Positions 24,557 to 35,695 of a stretch of 64,000 nt of DNA are shown one piece after another; the stretch's first letter is position 1; each line of letters starts with the position of its first letter. Source of the stretch: Formicarius rufipectus (taxonomy: Eukaryota > Chordata > Aves > Passeriformes > Formicariidae). Position numbers and translations under genes: made by a program. The stretch covers positions 62,001-126,000 of the forward strand of contig VXAU01004427.1 of the NCBI GenBank assembly GCA_013399695.1, written 5' to 3'. Below the pieces are notes generated by a model. The model did no database searches. It was not told the origin of the DNA and saw only the letters and a program-made list of their open reading frames with translations.

Positions 24557-24599
24557 AAAAAAAAAAAAAAAAAAATAAAAAAAAAAAAAAAAAAAAAAA
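24557..24599. repeat. Long interrupted poly-A tract
   Basis: Forty-two A in 43 bases, with a single t at 24576. It is preceded by aaaataaaactt. Such a tail could mark a retrocopy, but no source body is recognised upstream. It is also a likely site of sequencing length error. Confidence 0.9.
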
Positions 24600-25449
24600 G
24601 CTGAGTCCAGTGACACTTTTAAAATAAGTGAGAGCAGGTAAAAACACGCTCTGCTTAGAGCTATGCCAGGAACACCTTCAAATACATACAGCAAACACAT
24701 TCACTCATATTCCAGCTCTCCCACAGAATTTTCCAGCCCACCAGCATGCCTATCAGCCCCCAGAGTGGCTCAGAAAATTACTTAGCAGTACTTGTCAGTA
24801 GTATTTTACCCCTGTCTATTTTCAGGTGCATAATTCCTAACCTGAGGAATATGGATAGCCGCGTATCTTTGAGGATCAAAACCTAAACCTCATGAATATC
24901 AAGTAATTCAACATAAATCATGAGACATATTTGAAAAAACCTACCCTGCCAGGAGCACATTCATACCAAATCCCAATACCAGATTTGGGTTATTTGCTTT
25001 GCTCTCTGCAATCCACATCCTACAACTCTCCGTAGCAAATACCTAAATCACACTTCAAAAAGCTGCCACTTGTAAACACAGGTGGTAATTCATAACTGAA
25101 GTGGTTCCTTACTGGCCTGCAGGTAAACTGGTGGCAAATCTCTGGGGCTTCACTGAGTGAATATAACTTGCTGCATGTGGAGTTGAACACTGGCAGCCTG
25201 TTCCCCAACACAGGCAGGAAATGCCTGTTCCAGCACACAGCAGGAAGCTGCAGTTACTCCCTTTCATAGTGCCACTGCCAGCTCCTAGGTACGATTCTCT
25301 TCAGTGACCCAGGAGACAACGGTACGTGGAAGGACCAGCAAATGGCCTTCTTGCACTGAGCTGCACCACTGTTCATACAGACAGCTGTGAATTCTGAGGA
25401 GGAAATACTTTGCCCATTATCATCTTTCACCCTCTGAAAGTGTTAACAA

Positions 25450-25620
25450 GCCCAGGACCAGGTTGTCCAGGGAAGTGGTTGAGTCTCCATCCCTGGAGGT
25501 GTTTGAAAGACATGTAGACATGGAATGTCATGGGACATGGTGGATTTAGCAGTGTTAGGTTTATGGTTGGACTCTATGATCTTAGGGGTCTTTTCCAACC
25601 TAAATGATTCTAAGATTCTA
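25450..25620 (+). mobile_element. CR1 LINE 3' fragment, sense
   Basis: The order of CR1 3' UTR landmarks is clear: ccaggttgtccagggaagtg, then tccatccctggaggtgtttg, then ggttggactctatgatctta, then ggtcttttccaacc, ending in the degenerate tail gattctaagattcta. It is 5'-truncated to about 170 bases and more diverged than the copy at 15928. It has no coding capacity. Confidence 0.93.
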
Positions 25621-26701
25621 TCTCATGGCTATTTCTAAGAAACTTACAAGGTAGAAGAGGTAAGAATTATTAGACATTATGGCTGGTCAAGGCCATAGTT
25701 TTACATACTGAGCACTGTGTATCAGCTGCTATTCATTTAATTTTAATCCTTTATTCCTTCTAGGTTACTTAAAATCAATTTGACAGCTTCATGGATTAGT
25801 CTAACATACAAAATATACCACAAGAAGAAGACAGAGACTCTTTCTCTGCAAAGTCAGGAATGCTTATTTCAAAAACTACGCTAAATCAGGCAGATCATCA
25901 CTGGTCACCAGAAAACATTTGTAACATTCAATGTTCTTCAGTACATTCAGATCTATAACTTTTAAAAGTAAGAAACCTACCATACAGCGGTTATGTCTTT
26001 TGCATCAGGCCATTATCTACAGTGATCAGCATGTACCTTTCTTTTCCTGTGGTTGTTTTCAGGTTCCACACCTCTGCCTGCTGGAGCCAAACACAGAAAG
26101 AGAGGATAGGTACAACATTTTCTCACAGATTTCACAATCAAAAGCCCTGAAGTTGTGAGCTCAGGTCTCAGAAATTAAGTTCAAACATCATGCAGTTCAA
26201 CTGGCAATTTTCCAACCTGAAAGAAACTCAGAGGAGGAAGAAGACTCTATGTGAGTAGAACCCACATACCAAACTGGTTAGTGATGAAGAATATAGGCAA
26301 TACCTTTCACAACATTCATATGCATAAGACTAGCTGATTCCAGCTCATCCTCTTAGTTCCTTCCTTAAAGTAGCTTCAAGCTGCCCCAATGTATTACAGC
26401 AGAGTCCTAAGAATATACTGCTCTGAAAAGCAGCAATTAAAATTTTATATTTCTTCCACTGTCCCTAGGTTTAAAGGAGATTCTCATAGGATGTGTATTT
26501 TCTCACTCACAAAGACATGATCCTGGCTCATTATATGTATCCTCGAGTCTCAAGACAACCAGACAAGGCTTAACTAGCTAACTGGAGATTTTCTAGACAT
26601 ATAAACCTTGCTTAGAGACATAGAATGGTGCTGCATTTCAGCAAGCCCTTGCTGTTTTCATTGCCTGAGGGGGCTCTGGTTTGTTTGGCCCCATTTGAAG
26701 G
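25621..26701. other. Unique sequence between two CR1 fragments
   Basis: No gene, repeat or strong splice signal was recognised. One 75-codon open frame at 25931-26158 looks like chance. Confidence 0.5.
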
Positions 26702-26915
26702 GAATCATAGAATATAGGTCCAGAAGGAACCTCATGTAGAAGTTTCTCTCTCTGTCATGAGACAGGATCAGCAGTACATAAATGATTCTTCACACAGAGA
26801 TTGTGCAGTTTTTTCCCTTGTCCCCTAAAGGTTGCAAAGTGGCACCTCAGCTATTGAATGAGACCTTGTCTGCATCCAGTCTAAACATCACTTGCTGCAA
26901 CTCAAGTATTATACA
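26702..26915 (-). mobile_element. Old CR1 LINE 3' fragment, antisense
   Basis: It begins gaatcatagaatataggtcc and aaggaacctcatgt, the antisense end of an older CR1 subfamily. Further in it reads gcatccagtctaaacatcac followed by ttgctgcaactcaag, the antisense of the CR1 segment usually reading ccagtctaaacctcc. Internal deletions and heavy divergence indicate an ancient insertion. Confidence 0.7.
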
Positions 26916-26983
26916 CAGACAACATTGGGAATCATTCATTCATTCCATTCTGTTTTGCAGTCATCTTCTCTGAATTTGATGTC

Positions 26984-27001
26984 TTTTTTTTTTTTTTTTT
27001 T
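26984..27001. repeat. Poly-T tract
   Basis: A run of 18 T followed by cttcctttcttc. If a minus-strand retrocopy tail, its body would lie on the higher-coordinate side, but none is recognised there. Confidence 0.9.
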
Positions 27002-27159
27002 CTTCCTTTCTTCTGATTTGTCCTTCATAGTCTAAGGACTGACATCAGTCCATCAGTCTTGTTACCTGGAGTTACCAGCAGGAGGATAGGATAGTACAGC
27101 ATTTCATTGATTTTCATACTGACAACTTACTTGTGTGTCTGAAAAAGTCTATCTTGTGA

Positions 27160-27330
27160 ATATCTATTTAATTGTCATGGATTTCAAAATTCATTATGAT
27201 GACATCACATACCAGTAGGCATTTTGCCTCCTCACTGGTAGGTGCATTAACTTCATTTAACACTGAATGATATTATTTTGCTGTGCTCTGATAAATAATT
27301 TGTAAATGCACAGAAATTTTACTAAACTCA
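27160..27330. promoter_or_regulatory. Candidate conserved non-coding element with ATF-like site and hairpin
   Basis: A TAAT/ATTA-rich block carrying an ATF/CREB-like TGACATCA at 27200-27207. Immediately after it is an imperfect hairpin: taccagtaggca (27210-27221), a three-base loop, then tgcct (27225-27229), a four-base bulge and actggta (27234-27240). Composition resembles vertebrate enhancers. Conservation is untested. Confidence 0.25.
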
Positions 27331-29236
27331 AATTCTGTAGTTCACCTTCTACGGCAACCATCTAGGTACTGTAACCTTTTTTAATAATTCTGAGAATATG
27401 CCAGTTATATCAGCTACCCTTTAACCTGCTGACAACAATCACAGTCAAGATAGTTTGACTAGTAGCAAAATTAAGAAATAGAAAATTACTTTCCCTTCCC
27501 TTTTCACAAACACATTTTTCAATTTTTCCAGTATCTGGTGTTTATGAGCATTTTGATTAGATAGTTCACCCATATGCTCTCTCCATACCAACTACTGATA
27601 AACCACCACAGTTAAAATGGAAAACCACATCTGTTCAGGAAGTGGGCACAGACAAGAAAATTGCTGTAATCATGAATTAACTCTATGACTCCAATCAGAA
27701 GGTCATTTCTGACTTTACAATAGCAAAAATGAAAGTGCATCTGCTTTGCAAATAACTGAGTACCTGTGATATTTAGTCTTGGTATAGTTTGGTAAAAGGT
27801 GCAGCGTGGAGTTCTTTAGATGTCCATCATTAAAATCATCACTAGAAATGCAGCCTGCATGGGCGATTAATAATGGATTCAATCAGTACAAATTACACAC
27901 TGACAGTATAAAGCAACGCTGGAACAAAACATGTGGGAGAAAAAAACCCCCACAAAGCTCTTTGTTTAGCAGACAAATCAGTTTCATCATCCTGGGTAAC
28001 ATGATCATGCACTTTAATTAACTGTTAGAAAGTTAGCCCTGTAAATAATCCAGTTTAGCTGAAATGAGGGTGTGATGGAACGTATGTTTGTGTTGAAGGG
28101 TGTTAACTTTCCGAGCCCTCATCACAAGAACAGAAAACGGGCTAAATATCCTTGTTAGTGAGTTAGATATAGACATTTTAATCAAGATGTAACTAAACCA
28201 CTTTAGGAAGACAAAGAGCAAAGGGAAGAGAAAGACACTACTTTCAAGTAGTATCTTGACAAAGAGAAGAGTAGTGTAAATGAGGCTTTATAGAACCAAG
28301 CAGATTCTGTGACTAATCAGTGTTCAAGAATAAGTGGTCTTGAGGTGAACATCTGATCATTCAAAACCTTGTCTCTCAATGATTCCCACTCAGGTAAGTA
28401 CATTTATAGAGAAAAGTTATAACACTGATCTTTATGCTTCCCTCCATGGAAAGCAAAGAATAGTGGATGAAATGAGTACAATTCCATGCATAATTTTATA
28501 CACTGTCACATATGATTCCCTTTCATGTTTATCTCTTCCTATATCCACTCTGAGTGACAGCCAGTATTTTTCAACAAAGTCACATTAAACTATCAGCATA
28601 ACCAGAGCTTAACTGCTTTCAACATACCTGAGCGAGTGAGAGTTAACTCTTACATCATATGAAGCACAAGTGAGGGCCAGTCTGTCACTTTTGAACTAGT
28701 CACAGCATGTCAAGCCCTTCACAGGGATTAGTGACACAACCTTCTGTATGGATCCTTGCATCCAGTCTACAGTGAATTCACTACCTGCTTTCCAAAGAAA
28801 ATTCACTAAGACATCACTGCAGTCAGAGACATCGATGTTTAACTATGCACAGCTACAGACACTGTAATCTTCAGCACTGCAGATAAACTCCAATGTCAGA
28901 ACAACCTTGACTAAACACTTCCTTCATGACATCCCCAGCCTTTGAACTCTTCCAGCATCACTTTTCTAGCCAGTACTCTGTTCTGGCTTCTAAGAACTCC
29001 CCAAGTTTCTTGGCTTCTCTATTATTTCAGCTTATTATTGACTTACCACCTATACTCAGCAACAACATGAGCCCTTTACAGTGACACTACAGTTCGCTAA
29101 TCTGTTTAGCAGACACTTTTAATCGTTTGGGATTAGACAGAATATAACCAACAAAGCAGGCATAACTCAAGCAAGGAAAGAGAACAGACTAGGGATTTGA
29201 CGTGAGCTTGGTGAAGTTTGCCTGGGAGTATTTTTA

Positions 29237-29883
29237 GGAACTGCCTGAAGCTATTTCAGAACCATTAGCACTTATCTTTGAGAACTTGTGGAGGAAGGAT
29301 GAGGCTTTTGATAACGGGTGAATACAGTGCTTATCTATAAAAACAGAGAGAAAGGAGGATCCTAGAAATGACAGAGCACTTAGCCTAACACTTCAGTTCT
29401 TGGAAAGACATCTGAACAAACTATTCAACTCCTATGTAAGCATCTCAAAGATAAGGACACATGAGCAGAGATTTGCCAGTAGCAGTCTAAGTTAATTTTC
29501 TTTAAGGCAAACAGTGAGCCTAAAATCCAGTGAAGATATGAGTGACTTGTTTTGTTAAGGTTTTGACGTTATATCTCATAACAGTCTATGACGAGATCTT
29601 CAGACAGGTGTTAAACGTGACAAAAAATACATTTAGAATGAGTTATCTGTGAGAAATTATCAAACTGGAAATTATATCAACCTGTGTTATGCAGAACACT
29701 GCTCTAGGACCCTGGCTAGTCAGTATATGTATTTGTGATCTGAAAACTGGTAGAGACGTCGTACATCTGTTAGCAATGCCAGGCTGGAGGGAGCTGTGAG
29801 CACTCTGGGAGATTACAACTGAAAGCAATTGGGACAGCAATGAGTAACTGCTCTGGGTCCCTTCCAGCCCTGTTTTCTATGAC
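29237..29883 (+). mobile_element. Ancient CR1 LINE relic with reverse-transcriptase region, sense
   Basis: Several CR1 ORF2 landmarks are recognisable in order. These are cttatctttgagaacttgtg at 29271, tgcttatctataaaaacaga at 29330, then ggaggatcctagaaatgaca with gagcacttagcctaac, corresponding to the stretch before the catalytic core. At about 29550-29577, one frame reads GFDVISHNSL, the counterpart of the CR1 motif KAFDTVSHNIL. The 3' end near 29853-29883 reads gggtcccttccagccctg and tttctatgac, a worn CR1 terminus. Frames are broken by stops and indels and much of the region between is deleted. This is a dead, very old copy. Confidence 0.75.
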
Positions 29884-32800
29884 CATATTTTTCTTCATAT
29901 CTACCCTTATGCAAAGCACAAGCTTGAATCCCCTGATCTGACACATCCTCAAGCTTCTCCTTATCCACGTTGTGTTTTTCATTCAGTTCCTTTTGGCCAA
30001 ATCCAGACCATCATGTCTGTCCTGTCAGGCTGCCACAACTTGCTGCTTGACTGCAAGTTCCTGGGGAGGGGGGCTGCTTTTCACTGTATTTGCACATCCC
30101 AAATCTTTGCTGTGGTTTCTAGCAGTTTACATGTTACAAGTCAGTTGAAAGAAATGAAAAAAAATCCAACATAAACCAGGCAGGCCTCTTCTTTGTCAAA
30201 AGTGATAATTGTTGGTTTCAGCTTAAAAGTATCCAGATTGTTTTAGAACAGGACAGCATACTGGACAAGAATTGAATTTAAATTTGCATTAGCTTTTCAT
30301 TTTCTTTCTTTTCATACAGTATCTAAGGAAAAATCATTCAGCACTGGTATGTACTAATTGTGCATGTACTGAGGGGCTGACACAAGGAAAGCGAAGGCTG
30401 TATAAAAAGAAATCATTTCATACAAGGACACCAGGGCCTAAGGGATGGAATTGCCAGCCCTAAATAGCACAGCAGCCAACTTCTGCAGTGTCTGATCTAG
30501 CAAACATTGAACACACATGCTCAGCTTAACTGTGAATAACCCTATTGAGTTGAATGGAATTATTTACAGTAGTAAAGTTAAATGCATGCAGAAGCACTCA
30601 CAGATTTGGCGATTAGCACAGGGTATAAGAAAAAATGAGGATGAAATCAGGGATTTCCTGTGCTACAGAGAAGTTTTAGTCCAGCAGATCTGTTCAGACC
30701 CTGGTCCAGAAAGACTGGAACTTTTCTTTCTGTAAACACTCTCTGTGGAGTCTTCCTAGCAAGAAGATGGAGCTCTTGTATATCAGAGGCACTGCTGTAC
30801 CTACCCTGCACCTACACAGCCTCCATAGGGCTTCTGGATCTGAGGTGTCTATAAAAGCACTCTCAGCTTTGGCACCTGTGCCTTTACACTCCGTTCAGGG
30901 AAAATGAATCACATACTGTATTTTCATTGACAGTGAAAACAGACAAGCCAAGAATAAATTCACATAGGTTTTTACAGACTTCCCTGTACTACCAGACTAC
31001 CCACCACACTGGTATTTTCCAAGCTCCCAACCAAGTGAATGTACATGTCCACAGCCTTTGAAGGGCTTGCCTCCGTACTGAGTTGTTACACCTCTTCACT
31101 GTCTCTGATAAAACCATAATTTTTTTTTTAACATAACAAAACAATTCACTGGATCCTAAAAGGTACTTAAGCCACAACAGAAAAAAAAAATTATCCATGC
31201 AGGATTTAAAATAGGCCTGGGCTTCCTGTTCTGTAATCTTTGATGATTTAATTACTGGAATGGAAAAGAGATGATGTCGCAGTCAAAGCATAGCATTGAC
31301 ACTTAAGAGACGTGGCCTTTATCACTGACTGTTACAAATATCACATTATTCAACTTCTTTGGTTGAATTTCCATCAGTGAGCCACCATATTCAGCCAAAA
31401 CCTTCAAGCCTGATATTTAGACACTTAGCACTCTGCATTCTGAAAACCTATCAGATTTTCTTTTCAATATCTCATATGTTACCTACCTTATAACTGACAT
31501 CTTTAAAAGAAGTGGGAGCAAGGTGAGGGGAAATTAGTTCAGAAATCAGAGCATTCAGGCTCTAAACTGGGGCTGAATTTCAAATTCTGAGGCTCAATTT
31601 ATTAACGAAAACATCTGACAGGAAAGTGTTCCAGACACAATGTGATATTTTGTACATTTTCCTCTCTTGAGTTTGCTTGCTCCAAAAATCATGTTCACAT
31701 ACGAGACCTTGTTACGTCAACAAAAATATTTTGTAGTTATGGAATTATTGGACCTGAAACAGCCCTACCAGGAAAGTGTTTTACAGCAGAATACTTTGGA
31801 TTTCTGCATGGAGAAATAACACCAACAACCACTTTTAGGCTAAGGCGTTGTGTAACAGGAAGTGGTGTGTACAGCTCTCACAGCACTCATCCACCACACC
31901 AGTTCCTCTAGAGAGGGGGCACAGCAGAGCACAAAGCATGAGCCAGTTCCACTATCTGCCCTGCTCAGTAAGGCATCTGCATGCAACAGGCAGGGCTGAA
32001 ACCACAGCAGCTGTGCTGTCGGACCCAGCACTGCCCCATCTCCTCCTCAGAAAGCAGCAGGGCAGCGGTGCAGAGCACAGAGCAGAGGAGGAACCCTCCA
32101 AGACAATGTATGGTGTAAATAAAATGAATCCTTCTGGCGTAGCCAGATGCAGTTCAGACGTCACTGGCAGAAGTTCAGTTTTGCGTCTAGAGCTTGTCTT
32201 GCTGAGGTGGGCTACGATAGGCTGCACAAGCTGAAACACAGCCTTGCTGTCATGGGCTGTGGCCACAATGGGCAACTGTTCTGAGCCCTAATGGCACAGT
32301 AAACTGAGTAGCACCTTCTCCAGAGAGACAGAGCCTGTGTGCAGACAACCTCTTGTTAGGCTGTCTGGTTCTCATTTCCTTCTGCTTTCCCTACCTAAAG
32401 AAATTCAGAAGTGTTAGTCAGCATAGACATAGGCATGGTGAGTTATTTTCATCAGTGATTTTGCCAGTAATAACTGCTGATGCCTACAAACTATTTTTTT
32501 TATTATTTTTACTCTGATGAAAATGTTATAAAATCCTCACTGCTTGCATTTTATTTCAAAGTTGTCTGAAAAAGTATTCTTGAGAAGGGATGATCAGTAA
32601 ATACTCATTTTTCAAGATAACACTGAACTAAAAAGTGTGTTCAATTTTGATCACTCTTCTTTCATAACAAAATAAAAGAAGTTAGAAAACTCCTTTTATG
32701 AACAGATATGTATACATCCTTATAATATCCTGTCACTACGCTGTTTCATAAGATTATTCTGTCATATGACAACAGGCCTGTCTGTATCACAGGCTTCTTT

Positions 32801-32986
32801 TGAACAGAGAATGTGTTTCAGTAGTTTGAAATTCTAGTTCACAGGTGAGAGTTTGTCAGAGAGAAGATACTTGTGGGCCTATTTCAGCAAGTGGACAGGT
32901 AGAAGTCATGGAGTAATACTGAGGTGCATAGCTAACAGAATTTCATCCTTTCATAAGAAGAAGGATAAGAATATAACAGGAGTTCC

Positions 32987-33002
32987 TTTTTTTTTTTTTT
33001 TT
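32987..33002. repeat. Poly-T tract followed by pyrimidine/acceptor-like sequence
   Basis: Sixteen T, then ccactccccag, which makes an acceptor-like pattern on the plus strand ending at 33013. Downstream sequence (atcactccagttgttctc) has no recognised coding content. Confidence 0.7.
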
Positions 33003-34872
33003 CCACTCCCCAGATCACTCCAGTTGTTCTCAGGCAAGTGGAAGCAACCACATCCATGCCCTATTCAGCAGCAAAGTGGGTTACAGACTGCAGTTCTTGA
33101 TACTTGCAGAATGGTACATATTTGATTTCTGTCTCTGGGCTTGCTTTCTTTCAGTCAGTATCACGGCATGGGGCCAATTCAGAAAGGGAACTTGTTTCAG
33201 CTGCTGATACAAATACAAACCTTAGTTCAGGAGGCAGGAGGACATAGGGACTCACAGAGAGGAGTTTTTAATGGCAGTAGATCCTTATCCTGGGAATGAG
33301 ACTGGGTGCTTTGCTAAGCAGAGGCAGTTTCAGGGCTTTGATAGGAGTGAAACATCCTGAGCTAACAGCTTTGAACAGGACACCAAGTACGGAATGGTAG
33401 GGACTGCATTGCCAAGAAAGCTTAGGGTAACATACAGGAACCTCCATACAGAACATCCACCAAGGCAGTCTGAAGTCCTGGAGCTGTTGTAAAGTCTTTG
33501 TAGTCCATCAGGGCAGAGCCACATAAACAAGAATCTGAGTTAGCCTTGCAACCAAGATAGGCCATTTACATTTTCTGGTATTTAATATTTGTGTAGTATA
33601 TCTGTGTGGTTTCTTCACTGCAATGTCACCTGCTACTTCTATGGTTTCAGCTACAATAGTTTCATACAGCTGAAATGTTTTTCCTGGCCACAAAAGGTTT
33701 GCCTTGCCCAGATAGAAATCTCCTCAAATGTTTATCTTGATCTCTTAGACTGTTGGCCCAAGAAATAGAAATAAAAAATTGCAAATAATGAAACAAACAA
33801 GCATAGAGGAATGAAAAAGGAAACTAATACAAAGATCTAAAGAACAGAATAGTGAGTCAACTTCAAAGGTATCAGAAGAATCGTTCCAGATGCAACAACA
33901 GGAAGGTGTGATTGTTTACTTTTGTATACAATAATAGACAAGAACCATAGCACTTCAGTACAAGGCATTATTACTGCTTGTGTGCAACAGCACACCTGAA
34001 ACTATCAGTGAGGAGTTTTAACTTTACCAGGCCCACCTCTTACCTGAAGAATTGTCTTCATCCATCCCCTTAAACTCCCTTTGCTAGCACCCAGTAGACT
34101 GGCATTTTGGCATCTCTCGTGTCCTTTAACAGCATGTTCATGACTCCACAATGTGTGTGGAAAGAGAAGTCAAGCTCATTGTTTTCAAAAGCACTAAAAC
34201 AAATACCAGAGAAGTCAACTGTAGGGCATTTACGTGCTTATTTTAAAAAGCAAGGATCGGGCACTACACAGCTAAAATCTCTTTAGTCAGTTGCCTAAGC
34301 CAACCTGATTTCTTTGAAATTTGGATAGGGGCATGACATGGTCAGTTATTGCAGCCCACAAACAGCAGGAAATTGGTTAAACTGCAGCAAAGTGTCCGCT
34401 CTGCATCAAGAGATCCCAGATGACAGTGTAACCCAGATTGATGGAGCCCACAGGCTTCCAGCTGAGGCACAAGATCAGGAGCACTAAGTATGATGCCTGA
34501 CTAGAAGGACTAAAGACTTTTAAAGGCCTTGCTCAATGGCAGACTTCATATAAGATATTGCATCCTGTAATTCCACTGCCACAGAGGAACTGAGCACCTG
34601 CCTTGATGGACCTAGGCTTTCACATCTGTTTTGGGCTTTCTCAGGCTGTCTCAGTCTTTCTCACCTGTTTTAGTTATACAGGATGTTGGCTCCCTTTGCA
34701 GAGTTGATTTTAGAGAAAAGATGAATTGGAAAAGGTATTACAACTACTGAAAATGCTGGCTGGTTTAAAATAAATAGGTAAAATGGGAATTTCCATTATC
34801 TAATAGCTAAAGAACCAAGAAAAAGCTGAAGCAAACTGCAAGGTGATAAACTCAGAGCTGATAAGAAAGTGT

Positions 34873-34889
34873 TAATATATATATATATA
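34873..34889. repeat. (TA)n microsatellite
   Basis: Eight TA/AT dinucleotides in a row, flanked by further A/T-rich sequence. Confidence 0.85.
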
Positions 34890-35158
34890 AATAATGTAAG
34901 AATTTCAGCCAAACCCCACAGTCAGACAGTGTCATTGAAGCTACAAGTTAGGCATGACCCTACTTCGTTCATAGAGGAGAGTTAAACAGTTGCAGTAAAT
35001 ATTTTTTTTTAAGGGAAGGACAACCACATGCTCCCAGGTTCACTATTTAGAGATTGCACTGCTACAAGGAGGAGGCTCCTTTGAGGAACAGATAATCTCA
35101 CACATACCAATTTAAAGGCATGCTGTCCCTTCCCCTACAGGATCCCATACTGACCACC

Positions 35159-35192
35159 GCTAGAGGAGAGGAACTGCTAGAGGAGAGGAACT
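35159..35192. repeat. Perfect 17-bp tandem duplication
   Basis: The unit gctagaggagaggaact is present twice head to tail with no mismatch (35159-35175 and 35176-35192). Identity of the copies suggests a recent slippage or replication event. Confidence 0.95.
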
Positions 35193-35589
35193 GCCACGCT
35201 GAGGCAGATCTGAAAATGCATCAACTCCCATGACTTGTGTCAAGGTGTTGGTAATATCCATGGTCAGGCAGTGAGGGGCTGCAAGGAGATGGAGACCAAC
35301 TCTGTGGCAGCATCACTGGGACAGGAACCAACAGCCCCAGGCTGGGCTGAAATGGGAGCCTGAGCCATGGGCAGGGTGGGGGAAGTCCCTTGGGGAGGCT
35401 GGGCATGGCCATTAGTGCCCTCAGTGCCCTGAGGATTTATGAAAAAATAAATTACTCCCAGTTGGTAAATAACTTTTCTATGACCAAGTCAAACGCGGTT
35501 TCCCAAATTACTCTCAAAAATAAAAATTCATCGACTTTCATGAATAATATCTTCATCTGTTCCAAAGGATGGAAATGCTGGAGTGGGAA

Positions 35590-35695
35590 AAGCAGACAGA
35601 CCCAAATTCTGCTCCTGGTCCTGCTAATAACCTGCAGAGAGGGTTGGTTACTGTCCTCACTTTCACCATTTTAGAATGGGGGGACAATGAAACAG
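35590..35695 (+). mobile_element. Probable MIR SINE relic, sense
   Basis: The 3' half reads ctgtcctcactttcaccatt followed by ttagaatggggggacaatga. This parallels the MIR stretch with tcagtttccccatctgtaaaatggggataatga. Before it, aaattctgctcctggtcctgc and taataacctg parallel the MIR core around gctctgccac. Divergence is high, as expected for an element older than the bird-mammal split. A related ancient amniote repeat is an alternative. Confidence 0.45.

Larger units (their letters stand above)
16062..25445. other. Intronic or intergenic DNA, no gene recognised
   Basis: AT-rich unique sequence. It includes an A-run at 16218-16236, a very AT-rich block at 20990-21085, a 31-base-period duplication at 22219-22276, and a long interrupted A-run at 24557-24599. 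Open frames (for example 17035-17340 and 22086-22472) show no recognisable domain. An acceptor-like pyrimidine tract ends at 17107 with no paired donor nearby. Confidence 0.55.
26916..29236. other. Intronic or intergenic DNA with a CNE-like block
   Basis: Contains a T-run at 26984-27001, a TAAT-rich block with a small hairpin at 27160-27330, and a consensus donor cag|gtaagt at 28391/28392 without a usable open reading frame upstream. No coding gene was recognised. Confidence 0.5.
29884..35585. other. Intronic or intergenic DNA, no gene recognised
   Basis: Mostly unique AT-rich sequence. A region around 31848-32275 is open on both strands (128 and 107 codons), but the peptides show no domain. 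It holds a T-run at 32987-33002, a TA repeat at 34873-34889, and a 17-base tandem duplication at 35159-35192. No convincing transposon was seen. Confidence 0.5.

Noticed and set aside
24557..24599. Poly-A tail of a processed pseudogene
   Set aside because: No recognisable mRNA body or target-site duplication upstream.
28320..28391. Perfect donor cag|gtaagt suggesting an exon
   Set aside because: The upstream acceptor lacks a pyrimidine tract, and two of the three frames contain stops, the third as well near its end.
31848..32275. 128-codon plus and 107-codon minus frames
   Set aside because: Locally GC-richer, stop-poor DNA with no recognisable protein on either strand.
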